A DNA stretch of 64,000 bases from Cavia porcellus. Its lineage: Eukaryota > Chordata > Mammalia > Rodentia > Caviidae. Shown here piece by piece: positions 50,371 to 61,848 of this stretch (its first letter is position 1; each line of letters opens with the position of its first letter). A program made the position numbers and the translations under genes. The stretch spans positions 22,136,101-22,200,100 of the forward strand of contig NW_026947491.1 in NCBI RefSeq assembly GCF_034190915.1, written 5' to 3'. The notes under the pieces are model-generated. The model saw nothing but the letters and a program-made list of their open reading frames with translations. It was not told where the DNA came from and made no database searches.

Positions 50371-51190
50371 ACAGGACATATTATAGTAACTTTTTTGTTG
50401 TCCTATTAACCTGACTTGAACCCCAGTATTGCTCTCCCCATCTTGTTCTGTCTGATTGTTATATATTCTATTTTGTTTGATAGTATCAAGTTTGAGGGTA
50501 TAGGCAATCACTTTGAAGGCAATAAAATATACTATGATGCCCAATATGGATTGACTGTCATCCTTTTTTTTTTTTTTTTTTTTTTTTGAAGTCCTGTAAG
50601 GTCCTCAGTGTAGATTTTATTGGTTTTGTTCCATATTGTTTTGATCAATTATGTTACACCTGATGATATAGACAACTCAATTTGAAAATAGCAAGAGGCA
50701 CAATGGTAACCACTTTTGATCACCTGCTATTCTATTTTTGCATCACGTGCTATGCCCACCCTTCTGTTCTGACTCTGTTTTGCTTAGTCACATTTGTTTT
50801 TATTCTCTTCAAAATGTAATAAGAACCGTGAGAGTAATAAAACCCTAAAAGTCTAATTGTTACTGTAAAAAAGAGAGTAAAGTAAGGTGGACTAAGGGAT
50901 ATAACCGCAGGTATATTCGAGAGTATAGGACAGAAAACCATATAACTGAGCTTTTGTTGGATCATTGAATGGAACTGTCTCCAATTCCACTGTATGAATG
51001 TTCACTTTACATGCTTTAATTTAGTAATATGGACAGCTGTTTCTGGGAAGATAATGTGTAGCCTGTTAACTGGTGATTTCATATTGTATATATTTTTTTC
51101 TAGAAATACTGTATTATTTGTACCCTTTTACTGCATTGTTTTTTTTCATGTCTTCTTTTTTTTTTCTTCTCTCTTTAAATAAAAAAAAAA

Positions 51191-52795
51191 GACATTACCT
51201 AGAAATGTCTCAAGTTGATTCTTCTTTAAGGCATAGTAGTGTTCCATTTGGTTAAAAAATAAATATATCTTTTTTATCCATTCATCAATTGATGGGTATC
51301 GGATGTGTTTCCGAGGTTTTGCCATTGCAAATTGTGTGGCTGTAAACACAGATGCCAGTCTATCACTGTGGTATGATGCTTTTAATCCTACTGAAAGATA
51401 CCTAGAAGGGAAATACCTGTGTTAGAAGGAGCCTCTTGTTTTGGATTTTGAGGAATCTTGACATTGATTTCTATAGAGAACGCACCAGTCTAAACATGTA
51501 TCAAAAATTTAGAAGTGTATCCCCACAACCCCACCAACATTTGTTATTGGTTGATTGCTTGATAATAGCCTTTCATCCTGGAGTGAGGAGGAATCTCAGC
51601 ATTGTTTCAATTTGCATCCCTAAAATGACCAGTGAGGTTCAACGTTGATTCATGTTTATTGTCTGTTCTACTTCTTCATCATACATGTGTCAGAAATCTT
51701 TTTCAAGATTGTGTCTTTAAACACAAGGAATTTGTTTTGAGTTCTTTATGTTTTCTACATAATACTCCTTTTAGGAAGAGCTTGCAAAAGTTTTTTCCCA
51801 CTCCGTGTGTTGTTGCTTCACTATATTGGAGGTTCCTTTTGCAGTGCAAAAGCTTTCATAAAATGAGATTGCTGTTGTTGATACTTTGTGATATTTTCTG
51901 TGCAATAAGGGTTTTGTTCATAAAGACTTTGCCTACACTTATGTCTCCAAGAGTTCTAAAATTCCTCTTTCAAAAGATTTACTGTTTGCCATTCAGTATT
52001 TAGATCTTTGATCCTTTTCAATTTTGGTTTGCTGCATGGTGAGAGGTATGGGTCTACTTTTAGTCATTTGCATAGGGAAAGCCAAATACTAAAGCACTAC
52101 TTAATAAAGAGAATATCTTTCTTCCAGTGAAGATGTTTGGCCCCTTGTCAAATACATGATGGCTGAGTATTTGGATTGTTTTCAGTATCTTCTAGTCTGT
52201 TTCATGATGCAGTGTTCTTTTATGCCAGTCCCACGCTGTTCTTTTGGGTGGGGGGCATTGGGGATCAAACTCACAACCTTGCATTTGCAAGGCAGGCGCT
52301 TATGCTGCTGAGCTAAATCCCCAGCTGCCATGCTGTTCTTAACAGTATAGCTTTTTGTGTGTGTGTGATACCATGTTAGGTCAGGGGTTGTTTTTAACTC
52401 TGCCATGCATTTGTTTCTCAGAAATGCTGTTGCTATGCTAGGTCTCCTCTAGCTCTAAATGAATTTTAAGTTTGTTTTGTCTAGTTCTCTGAGGCATGTA
52501 TTGAAATTTTGACTTGGATTGCATTAAATCTGTATAGAAATCTTGGGACTATGACCATTTTCATAGTACTGCTTCTTCCTGCCTAAGAACAAGGAATCTC
52601 TCCATGTTCATACATTTTTTGTGATCTCTTTTTTTTTCAAAGTCCTGTATTGTACAATATAAAGTTCTTTCATTTGCTTTAGTAGTTTGAGTCTAAGATT
52701 TTTTGTATGCTCTTGTGAAAGTAATGGTTTCTCTAATTTCTCTTTCAGCATTTCTCACAGGTATACTGCAGTGCATTGATTTTGTATGCAGCTAT
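51191..52795 (-). mobile_element. Old L1, right piece (end of ORF2)
   Basis: Antisense ORF2 C-terminal region (TTTTTTATCCATTCATCAAT, GTGGTATGATGCTTTTAATC) into upstream ORF2 until about 52795, where arm C sequence begins. It carries an ID (52244-52328, -) flanked by CACGCTGTTCTT and CATGCTGTTCTT. Confidence 0.8.
52244..52328 (-). mobile_element. ID SINE inside the old L1
   Basis: Antisense ID with TTGGGGATCAAACTCACAAC and GAGCTAAATCCCCAGC. The 12-bp flanking repeats differ at one base. Confidence 0.9.
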
Positions 52796-52999
52796 CCTTA
52801 ACAGACATGTAGAAAGACAAAACAATACTTAAAAGTTGAAATTTTAAAAGCAGTTTTGTTTGTAATTATCCACTTGGTAGAAATATTGAGTAATCCCACT
52901 TGATCTGTTAAAAAGGAAAAGAGAACTGGCAATGAGTCAATGACAATGAGTTAATTAAATCTGCACAATACAAAGTCTTAAAAATTCTTAAACCATGTT

Positions 53000-53145
53000 T
53001 TTTGTTTGTCTTTTTGAGAAGATCTCAATATGCAGTTCAGGCTGGCCTTGAGCTCACTTTGTAGCTCAGGCTGGTCTCGAATTTGCATTAATCATCCTGC
53101 CTCGGCCTCCCAAGTGCTGGGATTCCAGGCATCACCATTCCTGGC
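53000..53145 (-). mobile_element. B1-like SINE in arm C
   Basis: Clear antisense B1 with GTTCAGGCTGGCCTTGAGC, CTCAGGCTGGTCTCG and AAGTGCTGGGATTCCAGGC. Arm A lacks it at the matching place (about 6200). Confidence 0.9.
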
Positions 53146-55010
53146 TCTCTTAAACAGTGTTTTAACCAAAACTATTGGGTTGGTTAATCCTGAGATGCAT
53201 AATGACTTTGAGATCATGAGAATATTCTAGGTCTACACTGTTTTTCCAATACATTGAAATATGCACAAAAGTTAACTGTTGTCCTGAGTCCTATCATTCA
53301 GTCCAGAAATTAGAATAAAAGAATAAAAGGGTAGTTTGTGAGAATGTCTCATTGGCCATCCTGGGTAAAAGAAAGTAAGACAGGAACACAAATTTTACCT
53401 ATTTAAGCTCTAAAAGAGTTCTAGTGCAACAGCGTGAAGTGAGACTTTAATGTGAGTTAGTGTCAGAATTCAGTGAAATTATTAAACACATGATTCCTGT
53501 CTCCAGGGCTAAAGAGCTTGTTGTACGCATACAAAGAAACTACAGTACACATTTGCTGGAAGTGTAAATTTAATCACTGCTATTCATCTCTTTATGTGTG
53601 TCAATTTGCACTGTCCATACTTCATCCCACATTAGTCCCAAAGCTGGTAACTCACCAGGGTTCCGGCTCAGCACACCACCACTCCACAGCTTTTCTAGGT
53701 CTCATTCAAAATCTGTGCTGTTCCAAATATGTTCCTTAAGTAATTAGATCAAACTGTACAGTCAGACATCTGGCCATGATGTCTACTTAACCTCATTGCT
53801 GCAGACACTTGCTAAATTTTTCACAGTATGTACGTAAGTGGATGGAAATTACCTTTTGTTATGTACCAATGACATGTAGGTATAGTATCAAATGAGTTCA
53901 TAATGATGACACGCCAGGTTATGTAGATGTTCCAAACAGCACCATATCCAAAACAATAAATTACCTCTGAAATGTTGACACAGTATATAATTACTCAAAT
54001 TGCATCCGAATATTTTAAAAATACTGGACCTTCATATTTTAATTATCATTTAAGCTCTTGAGTTTCTCATCACTTCCTTTACTCCCCAGAACTTTCTAAA
54101 CCACCGCATGAAATCATGGCTGTTTACACATACCACTTTTGGCGAGTGCACCATAATTCCATCTTGCTGATTAACAGAAGTAATGGGCACAGAATACCAG
54201 TAGGGACATATGATACATTAAGGAACTAAAATGTCCCAGTAGAGTGGACAACACACGATGGAAACCCAGTTCTCTATCTGAAGACACAAATGTGCCTTTT
54301 GCCCCATTTTAGCTGTGTGAAGTCTCTTACACATGTCTCTTTCAGGTTGTTGGGGCACAATTATCATGTAAGAACACACTTATGAAATAGCAAATTTACA
54401 GGCATTTCATGATACAAACTAGAGAGCAATTAGTGGTCTCAGGCCAAGTTTCTGCTGATTCAACTGACCTTGACAGTGTCTGAAGCCTAGCTGTTTATGT
54501 CTGATAAGGACCAAGTAAGAGTGATTATATCTTAAGGCAGCTTAGGCTAATTCAAGGACGTCATTAACTATGCTCAACCTGCAAATGACCCTTCCACTTC
54601 TTCCTGCAATGTTTCTATAATATCAAAGAATGTTTCTTTGTTTCAGCAAATGTATTTAAGGCTAGCCTGATTATCAATGTAGGACTCAATAGAAGTAACC
54701 AATTATGTAGCTTTTGTCACTTGCCTTGTACTTCCCAGTTCTAAATGTGATATGAACTAAACTCTGTAAGGTGAGTGCTGTGGCCTTTGGGAATGATCCT
54801 GCAATATAGTTTGCTAGGAAAACAATTAACGGCATCCTCCTCATATCCCTGGTGCAAACAGTTTTTCTTAGGGTTTAACTTGGGGAATTTTCCCACAACA
54901 AGATAAATGACTTAGGAACTACTAATTCAAATACAGTCCCAATCTTAAACTAGCAAGGTGACACATGTTTGTGTTCCCAACAGTCAAAGAGGTAGAAACT
55001 CAAAATTTCT

Positions 55011-58000
55011 TTTTTTTTAATTTTATTTAAGGAGAAAAAAAAAGCAGAGAAAGGGTACAAGTTATACAGATTTACAGAAAAAAATAAACAGTAGGAAATC
55101 ACTAGTTAATGGATTACATATTATCATCTCAGGAATAATTGTTCAAGTTACAAAATTAAAGCTTGTAAAGTGGACATTCCAACAATGATACTGCAAACAA
55201 TTCTGTTCAATGATCTAATAAAACTCAGTGATATCATTTTCTATCTTATACACTTAAATATACATGCAGTTATATCATTTAGAGCACTTTCTTTTCCTCT
55301 CTTTTGTACAATGACAATTACACATTTTGGGTTTTGTTACTCCCACAGTTCTTATTACTTTTTTGGAAGAGAGTAGAACCAAATGTGACATAACAGAACA
55401 GAGTCAATCAAATCAAAAGGGTGGACATAATAGATAATGTAAAAGCATAATACAAGGTGATCAATAATGGTTACCATAATGTCTCCCGCTATCTCTAATA
55501 GAATTCCCTATATCATCAGTTATAATAAAATTGAACAAAACAGTAAAGAACAAAACCGACAAAACCAAAACATTGGAGACATTGTAGGTCTTCAAAAGTA
55601 GATAAAAGTCATCGAGAATGGGTGTCATAATGAATCTCACTATCTTCACAGCTGTTGCCTAAACTTTCGAACCTGGAACTATCAAGCAAAACAGAATGGG
55701 GGACATCAGTCAAAAACAAGATGGTGAGAGTAATACAGGGCTTTAAATCAAGATAATGGAAAGTCAAAGTGGGTTACTATAATATATCCTGCTATTTTTA
55801 TTTATTTTTCCCTTAATTAAAAGGATAAAAATAAAAAAGTAAATAATGGAGTGGAGATTGAGATAAAACAGGACATAACAGCAAAACAGCGCAGATCAAA
55901 ACATAACCATTTAAGCAGAACAGTGTTTCACCACCAGATAATCCTGACATAAAAGTAATTACTATATTGTCTCTTTCCTTGAAATCCTTGAGTACAACTT
56001 TGTATACTGTAGCATCAAATATATCAAAACAATGTAAAACCATTTAAGAGAATGACAGCATTACAGGGTATTTAGAATCAACTAACAGAAAATGAACAGT
56101 GGTTTCTGTATAATCTCCTTGTCTTTAAAAGTTTTTGCTTATACCATCGTACATAGTAAAATCCAATAAGATACAACCTGTTTAGACCAATGGAGACAGA
56201 AGAACAAAAGCTTGATGAGACTTCAAAACAAGATGATGCTAAATCAGTATTACCTCTTAAGACGTCATTTTCTCCAAAATAGCTGTTCCTATCATCCAAT
56301 CTTCTCTGCCTCATTTCTGTTGAGCTCTTTTTCTGTCATTAGTTGTCAGTTTGTTTTCTTCATTTTGTTCTCTGCTCCATTCATTGTGGCCTCCCTGCCA
56401 CTATTTCTGGATTCTTTGTATTTTTCTTTTTTTAGAATATCCTGCAATACTCTCTGTAGAGTTGAATTGGTGGTTGCAAATTCCTCCAGTTCCTCTTTAT
56501 CCTGGAAGCACCTTGTTTTCCATCAATTTCCAGGGACAGTTGTGCAGGATATCTCAATCTTGGCTGGAGATTATTATCTTTCAAAGCTTGAATTATTTCC
56601 CCCCATGCTCTTCGTGATTTGATGGTTTGTGCAGAGAAATCTGCTGTAATTCTGATGGGTGTTCCCTTGTAAGTGGTCTGTTTCTTGTCTCTGACAGCTT
56701 TTAATATTCTGTTCTTGTATTGAATTTCTGGAATTTTTATTATTATATGCCCGGGTGTTGCTCTGTTTGGGTTGTAGGTGGCTGGGGTCCTGTATGTCTC
56801 ATACATCTGAGTATCTTTACCTTTTGCTAAATTAGGAAAATTCTCCTGGATTATTTCTGTTGGTAGCTTTTGTAGTTCATTTGTTTGTGTCCCTACTTCT
56901 TCTTTTATGTTCTTAATTCTTAAGTTATGGATCCTCTTATCATCTTCTTGTCTTTGTATTATTGCTGTTTGTTTCTTTGTTACCTTTAAGAAGTTTTTCA
57001 TTTCATTCTCCCACATTACAAATCTGCCCTCCAGTTCAGATAGTCTGTCCTTAGTTTCTTTCAAGCTGTTACGCCAGTTTTCGATAGAGTTTTTAGTTTC
57101 CTGGTAGTCCCTTTGAACCTGCTTCACGTAATCTATGCTTTCTCTATTTTCTCCATCAAACAATTCTCCCCTCTTTTTCTGTTCTTCCATTCCACTATCC
57201 GTTCTCTCTTGGGTGGTGCTTAGCATTTCTCTAACTATTCTGCTTACTTCTAGCTTCAGGTCATTAATAACTTCATTCCTGAACTGATCTATGAGGCTCT
57301 CTAGATGGCACTTTATGTCTATTGGTGCAGTGTCCGCTATTATCTGTTTCTCAGGATTAGGGGCCGAGGAGCCTTTCTTGTTGCTGCCTCTTCCCATATT
57401 CTTTGTTCCTTATATATGCAAGCTTATATAGGAGGCCCAGCTTCCCTCCCTGTCAGCCACAGCCTGATCGAATTGCGCCGGCTAGGTGTTCCTGACCACC
57501 GCAGCACACCAGGAAATTCCAGACCAGGTAGCCTACATAGGGCCCGCCCCTCCAGGCCACTCTCAGGCTCTGGGATCTGGGTTGGGCTAGCCTACTGGGT
57601 CCGCCAGCACCATCACGTAGGCTAGGCACTTCTCACCAATTCTGCTTGAGAGGGGGATACGTGGCTGGAGTCGCTGCAGTGCCCCGCTTCCACAAGTCTG
57701 CCCAGTCCCAGAATGTCCTCCACTGGAGTCAAACTGTGGTAGAGTGTCAGTTTCTCTCACTCACCTCACCACAAGTCAGTGCACGGCTCCCCACCCATCC
57801 TGTTTTTGACTCCATTTGCTGATTCCCATTCTCAGAGCTTCCGCGCATCTCTCTCCTTGCTGAGCCGATGTAGACACAGCCGCCTCGCGGCGGGAAACCC
57901 AAATCGTGGCTTCCAATGGCGCAGGCTCCAGCCTCCCCACTGGGGCCACTCTGTTCCTGTTCTAGCACCAGGACTGCATTCCAAGTTGGTTTCTCTCAGC

Positions 58001-58142
58001 CTAGTTCATTCCTGGGTCAGCAGAGCATATCTCCACCTGCTTATGTCTCCTTACTCCGCACCATTCCTGAATTCTGAGCCGAGTCTTTCAGAGAGCCTCC
58101 GTAGCTGCTGTTATCTGTCCGCCATGTTCTCCCATAAGATCT
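55011..58142 (-). mobile_element. Half-L1 element (5'UTR-ORF1-3'UTR, no ORF2), copy 3
   Basis: The 16-bp target duplication GAAACTCAAAATTTCT lies at 54995-55010 and 58143-58158. At 3132 bp its structure is the same as copy 2: 5'UTR 58142-57398, ORF1 57397 to about 56400, 3'UTR to the poly(T) at 55011. It splits a B1-like stretch in arm C that is continuous in arm A at 8644-8752. Confidence 0.92.
56432..57397 (-). pseudogene. Half-L1 ORF1 with one frameshift near the C-terminus
   Basis: It is open for 321 codons and almost collinear with the intact ORF1 at 47763-48776 for about 290 residues. A single T is missing in the T-run near 56515-56520 (TTGTTTTCC against TTGTTTTTCC). This shifts the frame just after SLEIDGK and replaces the end of the C-terminal domain. 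Confidence 0.88.
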
Positions 58143-58571
58143 GAAACTCAAAATTTCTATGAAGCCTGGGCAACTTAATAAGATCTGGACACAAAGTGTT
58201 AAAAAACAAAAAAGAATAAACTAGAGGGAATGTAGCTCAGTGTAAAATTTTTGAGTTCTCTGTACAATGAAAAAGCTCAAACACACCTTGAAATCTTTTG
58301 TGTCCAATATAAACCCCTTCCCACTCTACATCAGTAATTATGTCTGCACTGTTTTTGAACCTAGAATAAGACCAGTTTCCCTGTTTGTATTTTTGCCTCA
58401 AAAATGAGTAGGTAGCTGAGCAGTAGCCACAGGAGAAATATTTATCTGTTACTAAATTCTGCTTTCTTTAGGCTTCTGACCTTTGATCTAATCTCTGATT
58501 AAGCCAGCACGGAAACCTTCTGCTGTTACCACACTAAGAACAATCTGAACTCTGGGGAAATTTATTGTTAT

Positions 58572-58934
58572 TGTTTTACCCCAAGATGTATTTCAAAAAT
58601 GGGTGAGATGTCTTTAAAAAGGAAAAGAAGCGCTTTATTTAAGCTGGTACCCAGTGACACACCCACATTGGAATTTGCAGAGCTGTGCAACCAGATCAGG
58701 CTTTAGGGAGGTTTATAAAGCGAAAAACTGCAAAGAAGAGGGAGAGAGCTTATGCAGACAGGCAATTAATTAATGTGAAATGTTTTACAATCAAGGGTCA
58801 GCTGGTTTGGGGTCATGTGTTTTACAATCAGTGGTCAGCAAATGGGTATTTCACAGGAAACAGAAATTGGAACAAAGGTCAGGGTAATGATGCTTTACAG
58901 AATGGCATAACAGTGCCTTAGCTAGGTTACAACA
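58572..58934 (-). mobile_element. 363-bp solo LTR with 5-bp target duplication
   Basis: The block starts TGTTTTACCCC and ends GGTTACAACA, with GTTAT on both sides (58567-58571, 58935-58939). Arm A is uninterrupted at this point (about 9180). On the - strand it has AAATAAAGCG (about 58630-58640) near its end. Size and 5-bp duplication fit an ERVL/MaLR-type LTR. The family is not confirmed. Confidence 0.75.
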
Positions 58935-59099
58935 GTTATAGCTACTGATTTTTGCCACCCTCTAAGTCTCATGTTCTCCCAATTTAGTTTAACTCTAATT
59001 TACTCTCGCCTGTTGAAAAAAACACTTTCATTCTATTCATTTAAGTGCCCATTGACCTTAAATATGGGAATTTACCTCAACTTTAGTGAGTTTCTTTTT

Positions 59100-59190
59100 A
59101 TCTTTTTTGAGTCAAGGTTTCACCTTCAGTTCATGCTTCCCCAAACTCACCTTGTAGGATGGGCACACATTGGACACAGTGAGATCCTCC
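59100..59190 (-). mobile_element. B1-like SINE, left piece, split by an LTR
   Basis: TTTTTTGAGTCAAGGTTTCA...CAGTGAGATCCTCC. The element continues at 59914-59985 (CTCTCCTGCCTCACCCTC, GTGCTGTGATTTCATGCC). Confidence 0.65.
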
Positions 59191-59913
59191 TATTAGAGGA
59201 AGCTAAAATAGGTAGAATATTGTAGGCAGTCAGACAGAGCTGGATCATCAAAGGAGCCAAACCAGAAGAGCAGAAGCCTTGCAACTATGGGGGAAAACAA
59301 ACTTCCAGCTGGAGGCCTGACCATAAGACAAAAGACAAAACAAATGCAGCCATACCCTAACAATAAATATCAGAGATTGATATTCTAAATAGATATCCAT
59401 CCCCTTAAGTAAGCCAGAAGCCACTAATCCAACTGCAAATAGGCAAAGACCCTATTCCTGCTTGCCTCATGACATGCTTCCCTATTTGACCTTGATTTAA
59501 TCAGTCTTATCTAAACAATTACACATAATCTTATTGATTGACCATAATTCTGTCCCACCTCATGCCCACCTTGTGAGTTCCCATTTTTCCCATACCTTGG
59601 ACCCATCTCACCTTGTGGTTTTGCTCTATAAAAGTCCCCAGGAAATGGGGCTGGGGATTTAGCTCAGCAGCATAAGCACCTGCCTTTCAAGCAGGTAGTT
59701 GTGAGTTCGATCCCCAATACTGATAAAAAAAGAAAAAAAAAAGTCCCCAGGAAAGAGACTTTGGCAACCCTTCTGTCTCTCAGACAAAAGCTTTCTTTCT
59801 CTCAATAAATATATTCTGCTCTTATCCTCCAGTGTTGCTAAAATCCATTCTTCAATTTTAGGGAACACAAACTAGTACAAGATATTTAGAAGATTGTGAT
59901 TTTTTTTCCCCTA
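59191..59913 (+). mobile_element. Solo LTR (about 625 bp without the ID inside)
   Basis: It is collinear from end to end with the reverse complement of 61849-62481. It has a TATA-like CTCTATAAAAG (59625-59635), a poly(A) signal CAATAAAT (about 59804) and inserts into a B1-like SINE. No internal retroviral sequence is present, so it is a recombined solo LTR. Confidence 0.75.
59646..59739 (+). mobile_element. ID SINE inside the solo LTR
   Basis: Near-consensus ID flanked by AAAGTCCCCAGGAAA at 59631-59645 and 59740-59754, inserted a few bases after the LTR's TATA-like box. Confidence 0.95.
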
Positions 59914-60364
59914 TATCTCTCCTGCCTCACCCTCTGGAGTGCTGTGATTTCATGCCTGGGCCATCATGCCTGGTCAAATACTTCCTTTATATAAACACCT
60001 CACTTGATGTTTTTATTTTTAAAACAATGTCTAGAAATAGTTCACAAACTAGCAATTATTTCAGAGATTATTCTCCTTTTTTCCCAATCATACCAATATC
60101 ATGTGTACATATCCCTGTAAGATGACCCAGATCAAAGCATATCTCCATGTGAGTTTAACAGACAGCCCTTTCAGGGAGTTCCCCTTCACAGAAACACTTT
60201 CCCCTCCCTTGGTAATATGTTAACATTCCCTCCATCTTTATCAGCATTCTAATGGAAAGTCTCATTTATATAGTCTAAAGAATAATTTGCCTTATTAACA
60301 TATAGATAAGGCACCTCGCTAGGGAAGGGCCGGTAATGGAGTTGGGAAATAAGTCACTTTGGTA

Positions 60365-60690
60365 AGTGTTAGGTTTCTGTTTTTGTTTTTGTGGGGGTGG
60401 CACAACTGAGAGGCAAAGAGATAAGAAAAAGCCTTTGTTGTGGGCATAGCAGGAGACAGGAGGCCCTCAAAGGTGACAGGGCCAGGGGTCACTTTTACGG
60501 CATTGCCATAGGGCTAGAGACTACATGAATTGGACAGGTCATTGTATTGGAGAGGACTGGAGGACATTTTGGTGCAGAGGTAGAGACTAAGCAAGACCTT
60601 TGCCACATACACAAAAGAGCAGAGGGAATTTTTTAGGGCCGGGCACCATGTTGATCCTGGCCAAGTTCCATAGGACCTGAACCCATCAAT
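60365..60690 (-). mobile_element. LTR-like element related to the one at 9800-10144
   Basis: The - strand reads CTCCAGTCCTCTCC...AACAAAGGCTTTTTCTTATC...AAACCTAACAC, parallel to 9970-10150. Arms A and B lack it at this place. Termini are uncertain. Confidence 0.55.
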
Positions 60691-60711
60691 AAACATTAAA
60701 ATGATAATAGA

Positions 60712-60790
60712 GGTGCTGGGGATTTAGCTCAGCATCTGCCTGGCAAGCCCAAGTTTGTAAGCTTGATCCGTTCTCCCACCCAAAAAAAGA
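60712..60790 (+). mobile_element. ID SINE with an internal deletion
   Basis: GTGCTGGGGATTTAGCTCAG, then a shortened middle and an A-rich tail. Confidence 0.75.
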
Positions 60791-61351
60791 TAATAAAAAT
60801 ACTTAGAATATTGAATGAATTGTGAACTTTCTGCCCCAAAAGGAATGCAGCCACTTCCCTACTAAAAAGAGTTTCAGCCTCTTCCTGCTAAGCACCTGAG
60901 TTTCCAAGAATTTAAAATATAAAATAACCAATGTTTCTCTAAAATCAGCAGTGCATGCTGAGGAAAGGTTTTAGAGAGCCCAATTTAAAAGTGATGGTTT
61001 TTAATCTATAGAGCCATCTGTGATAAGTCCCCACCAAATGGAGGAGTGTCTATTTACTATGCTCTGCTTATCTATAATTGTGGGTTGCCAGGCTGCAGAG
61101 CCACTCACTCAGGTCACTTTGGAAAATCAGGGAGCTAGTTTTATTATTTCCAGTGAAATCTCCCTTAACATCCTTCTTTTGGTTCACAACATCATTCCTC
61201 AAAGTCGTGAGACCACAAGCTTTTCATGCAGTAACACAACTGCAAGGAGAGGTCTCATGTTGCAGTGATGATTTTTTCATTATTCAGTATGAAACCTGTT
61301 GTTTTCTCAGTGTTTCTGCTCTCTACTGACAGGTGGAAATACAGCTGTACC

Positions 61352-61447
61352 GCTGGGGATTTAGCTCAGGTTGCAAGCAGGCGGTTGTGAGTTTGATTCC
61401 CAGTACCGATAAAAATGAAAAAGACAAAAAAAAAAATTAAAAATCCT
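61352..61447 (+). mobile_element. ID SINE
   Basis: CGCTGGGGATTTAGCTCAGG lacks part of the middle. It is flanked by GGAAATACAGCTGTACC and GGAAATACAGCTGTGCC (61335-61351, 61448-61464). Confidence 0.9.
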
Positions 61448-61483
61448 GGAAATACAGCTGTGCCTGGGACAGAACTAAAAGTT

Positions 61484-61640
61484 GGCTGCATATGGTGACA
61501 TACATATATATGTAAGCCCAGTGGCTGAGTAACTGAGGCAGGAAGATTGCTGCAGTTTTAAGGCCTGACTGGGTTACAGAGTCATTTCAGAGCCTGCCTG
61601 AATTGCATAGTGAGACTTTGTCTCAAAAACCAAAACAAAA
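61484..61640 (+). mobile_element. Dimer-like B1 SINE (arm C copy)
   Basis: Counterpart of 11378-11520. It has GAGTAACTGAGGCAGGAAGA, a repeated left-monomer segment and ACTTTGTCTCAAAAACC. Confidence 0.8.
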
Positions 61641-61848
61641 CAAACAAAAGCAATAGCAATGTCACAGTAAGGTGTCGGTTCACTAAAGGCCCAAAACTAT
61701 CTCTGTCCCAGTAAAGGAGAAAATGTTATAGACAACAGTGCAGCACCAAAGTATAGGGAGTCGTGCCATGTCTGTAATTGAGCAGAGAGGCTATACCTGG
61801 ATCACCATAGCTGTTTCTGACCTCTCCACAGTGCAACCAATTCTATCT

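Larger units (their letters stand above)
40881..51190 (+). mobile_element. Near full-length L1 with two later insertions
   Basis: The target duplication (A)AGACATTACCTAGA lies just left of 40881 and just right of 51190, after a poly(A) tail, so the whole interval is one insertion. Order: tandem promoter monomers (40881-41198), ORF1 (41276 to about 42313), ORF2 (42355-45864), long 3'UTR (45880-46369, 49527-49982, 50371-51190). Removing the half-L1 (46370-49511) and the L1 3' end (49983-50370) leaves about 6.7-6.8 kb, a normal complete L1 length. ORF1 and ORF2 are both broken, so it is not autonomous now. Confidence 0.9.
52800..61848 (-). repeat. Arm C: third copy of the zinc-finger intron-1 segment
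   Basis: This arm matches arm A in the same orientation: 52800-52900 with about 6035-6130, 54080-54340 with 7100-7370, 58470-58570 with 9080-9180, 60830-60930 with 9430-9540, 61020-61340 with 9640-9770 and 11180-11330, and 61700-61830 with 11590-11700. It corresponds to intron 1 of a - strand copy. It is cut on the left by an old L1 and on the right by an LTR just short of where exon 1 would be, and no KRAB or finger exon is visible. Copy-specific insertions are the half-L1 at 55011-58142 and LTRs at 58572, 59191 and 60365. Confidence 0.8.
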
